Shown here one piece after another: positions 55,239 to 64,000 of a DNA stretch of 64,000 nt. Position 1 is the first letter of the stretch. The number at the start of each line of letters is the position of its first letter. The position numbers and the translations under genes are program-made. The DNA comes from Allacma fusca (Eukaryota > Arthropoda > Collembola > Symphypleona > Sminthuridae), in NCBI GenBank assembly GCA_947179485.1, contig OX359245.1, positions 66,141,067 through 66,205,066 of the forward strand. Reading direction: 5' to 3'. The notes under the pieces were generated by a model, which was not told the DNA's origin, made no database searches, and saw nothing but the letters and a program-made list of their open reading frames with translations.

Positions 55239-58200
55239 ATGATAACGTTGAACGATTTAGAGGTTAACTTTCTCGTAACAGATTGGCTTTGTAAAGCGTT
55301 ACTCATACCATTTACGTTGGGTACTTCAACCATCGTTGCGAATGCGGCGACCTCAAAATATACGTGGGGTTTTTGGTACTTCAGAAAATTTTTGGTATTT
55401 TTATTTATGTCCTTCAAAGCATTCCGCTTTATTCAATTTATTCTATGGCCACAAGACAACTTTGACTTCAAGGAATTATTCGTCTATATTATCTACCTAT
55501 CAATGGGCTTTATCTACTACTGCTGTTTGGTGGTAGTGATAACCATGGACGAAGAGCTTGCAAAAATATACACTCTTATGCACAAACTTAAATCAAGAGA
55601 TAATAGGAAATCACAGGGTAAAAACATTTAACATATTCAACCTGATACAATTTTTTTCTCTTATAATTTTAAGATAAAAGTAAACAAGTATCAACAGTTT
55701 CAGACTATAGTCCATTTTTTCTGAACATAAAATCCATTTTAAAATAGATCCCATTTCTTTAACAGGTCTGCTCAAGCTGGTATCCGTGAATAATTTCAAA
55801 AGTCACTCGCTATTTGAGCTAGTTACGATTTTCTTTCCGTTTGTTATATTCTCAATTATTCCGGGGGCACTGGGTGTGTTTTCTATTGAGACAAAGGCAA
55901 CATATCTGATATATTCTGTCGTACCTAAGGACATGGAAAATTGGTTCGTATTCGTCATTACATTGGTTGCAGAAGCGTGGGGTTTAGGGGAGCTCCTTAC
56001 GATCGCCTACATTGGTGGTTACATCCTTCTGACTTTCGCCGTTCCATATATTTGTAATGAGGCTGCAGCGGGAATTTTCAACTCAATAAGGTACGCACAC
56101 ACACGCTGCATTTCACTGCTGCCCTAGTCTAGTCAGACTTGACTAGGAAAATCTAGACTTGACTAGACTAGGAACCAAAATACAAGTAAAAGAATAGACT
56201 TGACTAGACTACGCCTGGTGTTAATATTCTGAGACTTGACTAGAATAGACTAGGGCAACTTCCAAAAACATAGGACTTGACTAGACTTGGCTTGCATGAC
56301 TTCATGGAAAAGCTAGTCAAGTCACAGTTACTTGAGGCTCCGTCATTTACTGAAAATCAAAACTAGAAAGCCAGCATGAAATTCCAGTGTACACGAAACG
56401 TTCATCGTCAGGGACGTTAAGTGTGCTTAAGTATAAGATAACGTTTTGAAGGGTCAAAACAGGATATTGTTCCCTCAGTCATGTGTTTAGGAAAAATCTA
56501 GTTTTTAGTTACAATTTATTCTTTAACAAAGTTGCAAAAACTAACTACTTTATTGACTGACTATTGTTAATTTTAAGCTTTCGTACCTGGTATATAGGAA
56601 TTTAACGTGGGATTTTCTCGGGTATATTATATAGAATTTCCACTGGGACACACCAGGAAAACACATGGTCCAAGTTGTGGAATTCATTGTAGGCTGTACC
56701 ATGTTATAAATCCATTGTACCAGTTATTAACTCAACCGCAAAATGACAACGTTAAAGGGCACGTTATAAAGACTGGTGCTTTGGTTTGGAGTGGGGTTTT
56801 GGACGAATGAAAGAAGTGCCAGCCATGTAATTGGTGTTAATTGCAGAAAAACTGGTGGTGACAATCATGTAAGTTGTACATAGTATGTTTCAAATGTACC
56901 TGCAACGTAGGTGGTAGTAATTTTCTGAAACAGGTGCTAACAACAAGGAACCACGCGGGTTCCACCAAGTATGTTTTTCCTCCATCAGAAACCAACTTGG
57001 TACTAATTTTTGAGAAACTGGTGCTGACAACAAACAATCGCGCAGGTTTCACAAAGTATATTTGGATATCACCAGAACCAAACTTGGTAACAATTGAACT
57101 AAAACTTGGGTAGTGAATCAGAATTTGGGGAATTGGAAACAACCCATCGCCAGAGATCAGATTTTTCTAAATCTCACTGAACGATCATTTCAGAATTTCC
57201 CTGCTGAATTTTATTAATGAAATTTAAAAACCCCTGTTCGCGAAAAAGAATCCCTTCCCTATGAGATTTTTTCTGCCAGAAATATTTTTTCCCTGGGAAG
57301 AATCTTCCCGTCTTTCCACAAAAATCCGATCCCTGTCCATCGCTTCGAACGTTCAGGCTAGGTCAGTTCGACTGAAAAGGAGTGACGGGGGTCATCACAC
57401 GACGTCCCACAACAGTTGTCACTTGTGTTGGTGAGCATACAAAGGAAATTGATAACATTTGATACAAGAACATTTTGTGGATATGTATCGTAGCCCTGGT
57501 TTCTGATTTCTCATAGTCAGCACTAGTTTTTCTTCAAGTAATACCAACTATGTTCTTGGTGGAATTAAAATACTTGGTGGTACTTATATGTTTTCTCATT
57601 GTTAGCACCTTTTTTCCTTCAATTACTACCAACTGTGTTGTCGGTGGGGTGAAAATATACTTGGTTCACTTTAGGTGAATCCTCATTGTCAGCACTAGTT
57701 TGGTAAAAATTGATACCAACTGTATTTACGTTTCAGCAAGTGCCTAGTACATTGTAGTTTTCCTATACCTACCAAAATCATACCAGGTATACATATATAC
57801 AGGCCTCTACCAGGAAGGATAGTTTGCTCGGCGAAAATCTTGCTGAACACAATTTTTGTACTGACATTGTAAACTACATGTGTTGCTTATCATTTGTGAG
57901 TTATTGGGTTAAAATAAACATGAGCTAGTTTTTTTTACAAAATGAAATTTTGAAAAATTTGACTGAAATTTTAAAGCTCAACGAGACGTTATATTTCACT
58001 GGACAATTTTTTTTAAACAATAGTTTTTATATGTTGCTAATAAAAATGAAGGAACTTTTATAAAAAATACACTGTGACTAGGGGAATAGACTAGACTTGA
58101 CTAGGGAACCAGCTGCAGATTCAAGACTAGGACTAGACTAGACTATTTATGCTTAAACATACAGCTGACTTGACTAGACTTGACTAGTTGAGGCTGTAAA

Positions 58201-58821
58201 CTTTAAAGAATAGACTAGACTTGACTAGGTAGACTGGCGGGCAGCAGTGCTGCATTTACACACTGCCGAGATTTAATTTCATAAATACCCGAAATTACAT
58301 TTCTGTACAATTAAACCAAATGGCTTTAGAAACGTTTTACTGGTTCTAGATCCGATGAAAACCCGAAATTTTCACAATTTTCTGAGTACTGCAATCGGTT
58401 GGTTTATATGTATCTGGAAATAAAATTATACAACGAGACAATTGCAACAATGAATTATTTGGTCAAATTGCTTCTTTTAGTTATAGCGATATTTGGATTG
58501 TTCGCGGGAATTCATTTTCAAGCAGAGCACCCTTTTTTTGCAATGGTTATGGCCTTTATTGGCCTCCTTGGACCAATTTATTTTACATTCATCTACGGAA
58601 AGTGCTACTTGGTGCAAGATGATATCAATGATTTGAAGCGCGACATTATGATTATAGTTATGAAAAATGATTTGAGACAAAAGAACTACTTTGAGCGGGT
58701 TTTGAAAGGAATTCCAACAATGGGAATCAGAGCGGGAAGTTTCTATACATTGGACAGATCATCGACTCCTGAATTCATAGATTTTGTCATCAACCAAATT
58801 GTCAGCTTACTTGTAATGTAG
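55239..58821 (+). CDS. Multi-pass membrane protein, chemoreceptor-like (three exons)
   Basis: Exons 55239-55617, 55766-56090 and 58350-58821 join to 391 codons plus stop with matching phases: CACAGG|GTAAAA (phase 1), TTTAACAG|GT, AATAAG|GTACGC (phase 2), GGTTCTAG|A. The sister pseudogene uses the same boundaries. Hydrophobic segments lie at about residues 50-69, 79-103, 143-165, 185-218, 270-289 and 296-319, with a charged stretch (320-350) and a C-terminus with Gly-Ile-Arg-Ala-Gly-Ser-Phe-Tyr-Thr-Leu-Asp then a short hydrophobic end. This architecture and tail resemble arthropod gustatory-type receptors (350-450 residues, final helix at the C-terminus); that is inference, and another membrane family is possible. 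ATG 55239 is shared with the sister copy, but an upstream exon cannot be excluded. Intron 2 is 2.26 kb because of a hAT insertion. Sequence homologous to the pseudogene's last 35 codons lies at 59216-59320, but I found no phase-compatible intron reaching it. Confidence 0.7.
56584..57791. mobile_element. Foldback of ~85-bp units, nested in the hAT element
   Basis: Left part (56780-57115) has units of the form AAACTGGTGCTGACAACAA ... CACCAAGTATGTTTTTCC ... CAACTTGGTACTAATTTTTG; right part (57480-57740) has the same units inverted (GTCAGCACTAGTTTGG, CAACTGTGTTGTCGGTGG). TACCTGGTATA at 56584 and its complement near 57780 may be the termini. Several frames are open on either strand simply because units are repeated. 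No superfamily assigned. Confidence 0.65.
57152..57335. mobile_element. hAT-like MITE, 'ATCCCTG' family, short copy (innermost)
   Basis: Ends CAGAGATCAGATTTTT and (inverted) CAGGGATCGGATTTTTGTGG, flanked by CCCATCGC / TCCATCGC (7 of 8). The right 110 bp match 1285-1393 closely (TTCCCTGGGAAGAATCTTCCCG). Third nesting level inside receptor intron 2. Confidence 0.9.
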
Positions 58822-59860
58822 TGTAATTATTACAGTTGTATTAAACAGTACCATATTTAGTCCGTTTTGCGAAATTAACTGCCATAAAATCTGAAACTAA
58901 TGTATACATGCTACGGAGAGGTGCTTTTGTGTGCCAGAGGAATGAATCGGTTTCAACATTTGTAATCAGATAATTTGGATCAATCGTTAGTATAATGACC
59001 AGACTAGACCGTTTGTCAGACACGAGCATTTATGGTTTATTACCCTTACGGATGCTTTCTGTTTTATATGATGATTTTCATGTTTTTAAAATCGAGGTAT
59101 TATCGCAATAATTCATTGTTCCCTATAACTTCACTATAACCTTTGACTGATACCTCTGTGATCCGCAAAATTGCAAACCCAAAAAAATTCTATTTTGACT
59201 AGGGAAAGTAGGGAAAGCTATTATGTACGATTACTCCCGATGTTGGATAATCATTAGGGAAAAATGTGTTGTAACCAATGGTGCACCTGAAACAGAGTGT
59301 AAAAATGTTTTTTAAAACTTTCTTAACATTTAACCCAATCATTTTGATATTTAGGACTACCTTCGAATATAACCATTGAAAGTATGTTTTACTTTTAATG
59401 ATTCAGAGACACTGTTTTGTATAAATCCCAACGAAATTTTTTTATTAAAGCAGTTAACTACACTCTCACTGTTCTACAGAATTAAAAATATCTTGTCTCT
59501 CACACTCTCACGTCCAACTTAATCTCTCAATATTATTGAAAAACAATTATTAAAAACAATGGCACCTGGTAACAAATCAAACTGGAACCCTTCTATTTTA
59601 CATTTGTGGTTTTTTGTACACCAATAATCTATTACTATTATATCATTTAATTGATTTTATTCGTAGACGAAATGAGTGAATTTGCTCCTTTTATATTTAT
59701 TTTAGCTGTAAACTGCGCAAATTACTCCGATACAAGTCTAGTGTACATCATTTTGTAGAAGTATAAAACCTCTAAACATTTATTGGTACTCTAACAATGA
59801 AACAAACTGCTACATGGACGCATGCATGAGTTGGATTTTTGTAACTCTATCTGGAAGGCT
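58822..59860 (+). repeat. Receptor 3' flank, shared with the pseudogene flank
   Basis: 59216-59700 matches 13485-13930 (for example TGTGTTGTAACCAATGGTGC and GACGAAATGAGTGAATTTGC). 58822-59210 has no counterpart after the pseudogene and is either an extra insertion here or a deletion there. A related flank recurs at 61750-61860. Confidence 0.55.
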
Positions 59861-60837
59861 ACTATTTATTTTCCTTGCTGAAACTTAAGTCGCAAAAACG
59901 ATTTTAAAATTATGTGCTTAAGGAAAGATTAAAAAATATATTAAATCCCTATTGAGAAAATAATCTCCTGAAAATATATCAATATTTTAAAAATTCCCTG
60001 TTCATAAAATACAAATTCTCGAAATAATCCACATTAAAATCTCTATCTATGTATAGTTTGATGATTTTATTTTTTATGTAATTAGTTGCAAACGTCTGCC
60101 AATCCATTTTGGCTTTCGTATGGATATTTTCCGATGGATTTTTGAGTAAAACGTCTGCAGAGCGAACAAACGCACAAAACAAACAAACATTATTCTGGCG
60201 GAATGAAAAATGTGTGCAGAAGCTTCGTATATAATTTTTTCAGCTGAATTTCGTTCAACATTTTCACATTTTGGAGTTTTATGGTTCAAAGAACAAATTA
60301 TTCTTTTTCGTTGGTTTTCTTACGGGCGTCACTTTAGACGGCAGGTATCTATGTATGTACACATGTGCTGTGAATTCACGCGTAGTGTTTACACAGTTCG
60401 AATTAAATTGTTTTCAGTAAATAAACTTTTAGAATCTGTATCTACATATATGTATGGTAAGGCCTTAAATATAATGGAACAACACACCAACTTGTTTGTC
60501 ACAATTTCCATTGTTCTGTTGATCTCAGAAAGGTGATAATTTGTGAGAGCACAATTCAGAGATGAAATTTGTCAACTTCGGAGTCACACTTGATTTGAAG
60601 TAATCTCCCAGGTTTATAAGCTTATGCAATTTTTATTACAAAACTTGTTAAAACCCGAACTCTAATACAGAATAACCTTTTTACTTGAAGTCATTTATCT
60701 ACAAAATTATACGTCAATGGTTCCTTTAAAACTTGTACCTGTAAGATCTGGAACCGGGAAGTTCTGACGCTAGTAACTAGTCTAGTTATTAGGACTAGTG
60801 TAATCTTAGCTCAAAAGTATTTGAAACCTTTTGATCA
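59861..60837 (+). repeat. Duplicated module Y, copy C
   Basis: Matches 43050-43255 and 43830-44680 of copy B with internal deletions. Ends at AGCTCAAAAGTATTTGAAACC, where a TIR element is inserted. Confidence 0.7.
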
Positions 60838-61737
60838 AACTTGCAGTTTTGGTCCAAAGTTCAAATTCGGTACCATTCACATTCCAAAATTTTTCGTGCC
60901 GTTCAGTTAAGTTCAGTTCACTTTGTTAAAATCCTGTCCTAGTTCAGTTCAATTCACTGCGTATTTTCCAGTCGTTACGTTCAGTTCAGTTAATTCTTGC
61001 AGTATTTTTTCAAAGTTCAATTCAATTCATTATATACTTTTCGGCCGTTCAGTTCACTTTATCTGTCATTAGCGTGTAAATTACGATATATTTAAGTGAC
61101 TTTTATTTTTATTTTTATAGTTTGGAGCTTTGACTGAAGCAAGATTGTTTTGCTAAATGACTGATTAATAACTGCTTTCAAAACTCCGGTGTTTTGAAAG
61201 CAGCATTGAATTTGAGCTTTCTGATAAACAATCAATGTAAAAAAAAGCGCTTCTAAATTAATAAATCATATAACTATGCTTACAATTATTGGGCTTTTTA
61301 ATTCATGCAACTTCGGCCAAAATGTGCTGAATACTCGTTCTTGTGTGTAAAAATCTGTTTACATGTAAGCAATTTGATTGATTTGTAATTTAATGTCATT
61401 GAAATGTAATACCAAAAACCTGGGTGCTATCTTTTAAGATTACAAAAAAAATTGTTCATGCAATTTAGAGATATTTTGTATAATATTCTTTTTGTGTTCA
61501 TGATTATATGAACTTATATTCAAACCCTGACTCTTAAGTTCAAGTCAGTTCAATTTGCGTCACTTTAACGTATGATGAACGTTCGTTCACATTCAAAATA
61601 AGTTCTTCTGAGTTCAATTCAAATTCATTCAATCAAAAGTTTGCATTTAGCTAGTTCGTTCAAGTTCATTCAAAAACAATAAGAATTAGGGCTAGTTCAG
61701 TTCAGTTCACCACTTAATGAACTGAACGGCTGCAAGT
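60838..61737. mobile_element. TIR element, 'GAACTGAACT' word family, copy 2
   Basis: Inverted ends ACTTGCAG/CTGCAAGT. The left part (TTTTGGTCCAAAGTTCAAAT, GTTCAGTTCAGTT) equals the inverted right part of 28928-29849, and the interior CTTTCAAAACTCCGGTGTTTTGAAAG hairpin also matches that copy (29468-29495). Both flanks lie in module Y / receptor-flank sequence. Confidence 0.8.
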
Positions 61738-62966
61738 ATGTTTGAACCCGTATATTTTACATTTGTGAATTCAGGTACAACAATATTGTATTACTTTTAT
61801 ATCATTTTATTGATTCTATTCATGGAGTGAATTTGCTCCCTTTATATTTATACATTATTATAATTCTATTTATCTTTAGTTATAAAATTTCGGCATGACG
61901 TACATATATCTGTAAACCCTGCAAATTATTCCGATCCAATTCTAGTTTTTATAATTTTACAGAAGTATCTGGTTTTTCAGAAAATACTTTATGCCTTATA
62001 AATAAATGAAGCGTAATTCGACTAGGTATTAGAAGTCGATCGTGGTATAATCATATTAGCAAACGTAAAAATTACGTTACATAGACATGGTTAAATATTA
62101 ATTACTATTGAATAATGACGTTTGTTCCCCACGCACATTTTAAGCTAACCCAATATAAATCATGATGAGAACTCAAAATCGTAATTACATCATTTCCGCA
62201 TAAAACGGGCTATGTATTTTTGCTAAAATACAGCTCACCACAAGTCACTTTGCATAAATCTCAAAATTTTAAACGCGTCAAGCTCCTATAAACTGAATGA
62301 ATGCAATTGTACCGGGAAAAGAAAATCAAACAACAATCGGAAAGTAACCGTGCATCACAAAAATCATTTGGGATTAAAACTACTGGTCAAACATCTTCTG
62401 GGTTTAATAGTTGTCAGGTTCGCCATAAATGGAAATTGTAAAATTCCAAAAAATTAGCAAATATGCACAAGCAATGAACCAAGAAAAGTGGAGCTTGAAC
62501 TCTATTTTTCTGATCCACAAACTAGCAAATCGAGTCCAGAAAAACTAATAATACTCATAAATCAAGTAGAATATAGATAATCTCTGTTCATTAGGAGCAT
62601 TACTTTTACATAAGATAAAAACGTGCTCCGCCCAACCAATTAACATACAATTAAAATACTGAATGTAATAAGATTATTATGGTCAGAAGTACTGAAAGAC
62701 AATATAAAGAGTTCGCAACCGACCATTTATGATTAATTATGTATATTCCACTCAATCAAATCGTATGTTGTGGAAACGGTGGCTTCCATGAAGCATAACT
62801 AGGTCCGGTCTAAGTTTTGCTTTATGCAAGATTTACTTGACTATCTGACGGGCAAAAATTTTTTCTAGATTTGTGAATATATGAATGCTGGTAAAACATA
62901 TTAATGTAGCGATTTGCACGCATGGGCGGTTTCGAAAAAGGTCGGTAACGTATGGTATCCGGGATA
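61738..62966. other. Receptor-flank repeat, then no recognisable feature
   Basis: 61750-61860 repeats the receptor 3' flank (compare 59587-59700). The remainder is AT-rich and featureless to me. Confidence 0.45.
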
Positions 62967-63152
62967 CAGGAAAATCTGTTTATAACGGAATCACAAGGGA
63001 GCTTGGATTTTTGTCCGGTATAAACAGAATTCCGTTATATGATTATAACAGACATTATATGCTTACGCAACTACTTTTGGTGGGGATGAACAAATGTGTC
63101 CAGTATAATGAGAATTCCGTTATAAAGCGGCCGTTATAAATAGATTTTACTG
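62967..63152. mobile_element. pogo-like MITE
   Basis: Left end CAGGAAAATCTGTTTATAACGG and right end (inverted) CAGTAAAATCTATTTATAACGG, each followed further in by a second CGTTATA block. TA flanks at 62965-62966 and 63153-63154. The CAGTAAAAYCT...TATAACGG terminus is typical of pogo/Tigger-type Tc1/mariner elements. Confidence 0.85.
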
Positions 63153-63210
63153 TACTTGGGCAAGTGACCCTCAACAGTAAGGCAAATGGACTGTTTGGGC
63201 AAGTATGACT

Positions 63211-63415
63211 CAGTTGGACAGACAAAAATTTTCTTACCGACTAAGGGTCCATTGTTTTACAATTCAGTTGGGCAGATGAAAATTTGCGTACTAACTAAGG
63301 ATTGAAATTGTTTAAAAATTCAGTTGGGTAAATAAAACATTTGTACAGACTAAGGGTAATTATATGTTTTTTTGAAATTCAATTGGGCAGATGATACTGC
63401 CAGTTGACCACCCCT
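63211..63415. repeat. ~56-bp minisatellite, four units
   Basis: CAGTTGGGCAGATGAAAATTT ... ACTAAGGGT ... units start at about 63211, 63265, 63321 and 63380 (54-59 bp apart), with about 20-30% divergence between units; a degenerate half unit (GGCAAATGGACTGTTTGGGC) precedes them. Confidence 0.75.
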
Positions 63416-64000
63416 TATGGTTGGACAATTGGTCCTGCTTTTAGGATACTTAGGCATTTAGAACTTTTTCCACTACCGTACATAGGTCAAGTTGGTATTC
63501 CACAGCAGTAACCTAAGAGCACAACAACTTCTGAATTTGGATTTCGTACTTTTATTTGTACAAGTGTTAACACATGATATCTGATTCCGTTAATAGTCTT
63601 TGCGATCATTCAGGATAATACTTTCTTTGTACTTATTAACTATATATTCCAAAGCAGAAAACAAAGGTACTCCCTGTAAATAATTTTGTGGAGTGAGATA
63701 CTTTGGCGCACTACTACTCGCTTGAGAAAATATTGAGTTGTGGAATGGAAATATGTATCGTTTTACCTTTGACGATCCTATAATTATAGCAAATACGTAT
63801 GTAACAATCTATCCGTCTGATCCCCAAAAATTCCAATTCCTCGGGGAGATGTTGAATTATTTCATGCGATAATTCATCATTGTATATGGTTTGTGAATAC
63901 AAAAACTTACTCCAAATGTGTATACTTGCACGTATTGTAGATACTTGACGATTGACGTAATTTGTTTTAAAATAATGTCTTAATAATAATAATTATATTA
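63416..64000. other. No recognisable feature
   Basis: AT-rich sequence to the window end. A minus-strand frame at 63714-63902 has no support. Confidence 0.5.

Larger units (their letters stand above)
56114..58249. mobile_element. hAT-like element, 'TAGACTTGACTAG' word family, in receptor intron 2
   Basis: TIR CACTGCTGCCC / GGGCAGCAGTG, perfect 8-bp target duplication CTGCATTT (56106-56113, 58250-58257). Arms of GACTTGACTAGACT words at 56120-56340 and 58075-58240. It sits between exons 2 and 3 of the intact gene; the sister pseudogene's intron 2 is 113 bp. Interior holds a foldback element which in turn holds an ATCCCTG-family MITE. Confidence 0.95.

Noticed and set aside
57228-57333. Possible CRISPR-like regularly spaced ATCCCTG repeats (also 1050-1390 and 24400-24750)
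   Set aside because: Eukaryotic context, spacers are themselves repetitive, and the tracts are bounded by TIRs and 8-bp target duplications: they are transposon bodies.

Overview
This is AT-rich eukaryotic nuclear DNA: exons split by GT...AG introns, no operons, and a very heavy load of transposable elements. The one intact gene I can build encodes a ~391-residue multi-pass membrane protein whose C-terminal region resembles arthropod gustatory-type chemoreceptors. An arthropod, perhaps a springtail (Collembola), is my best guess. That guess comes from the general look of the protein and is not proven by the sequence.

Layout. The backbone is a decayed segmental duplication. Module X (1-4.98 kb, 6.48-9.74 kb, 48.0-49.2 kb) carries broken copies of the last exon of the receptor gene. 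Module M (10.1-12.1, 18.7-23.4, 49.2-50.9 and 51.8-55.2 kb) lies directly upstream of the two near-complete receptor copies. Those copies are a pseudogene at 12.1-13.6 kb with a frameshift and stops, and an intact three-exon gene at 55.24-58.82 kb. Module Y (15.4-18.6, 42.2-44.7, 59.9-60.8 kb) lies downstream. The order X-M-receptor-Y occurs twice, so the window looks like one remnant of a receptor gene array.

Transposons have been dropped into this backbone, and many can be dated by comparing a filled site with the empty site in a sister module. The dominant class is hAT-like DNA elements. About fifteen are visible, several with perfect 8-bp target duplications and terminal repeats beginning CAGTG, CACTG, CAGGG or TAGGG. 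Most families also have long subterminal arrays of a private 6-16 bp word in opposite orientation at the two ends. One copy (13.96-14.91 kb) still holds decayed BED-finger and dimerisation-domain pieces of its transposase. There are two cases of three-level nesting (52.7-54.5 kb, and 56.1-58.2 kb inside an intron of the intact gene). Other elements are two 5'-truncated LINEs with 13- and 16-bp target duplications, a 1.25-kb solo LTR with TATA box and 5-bp target duplication, a Ty1/copia graveyard at 32.7-41 kb with several LTRs, an initiator-Met primer site and decayed reverse transcriptase/RNase H, pogo-like TA-flanked MITEs, a tRNA-derived SINE-like segment and foldback elements.

Other contents are a degenerate C2H2 zinc-finger pseudogene on the minus strand (27.5-28.1 kb), two minisatellites, a duplicated cysteine-containing exon fragment, and several stretches (notably 29.9-32.7 kb, 37.0-38.1 kb, 41.0-42.2 kb, 61.7-63.0 kb) where I recognise nothing.
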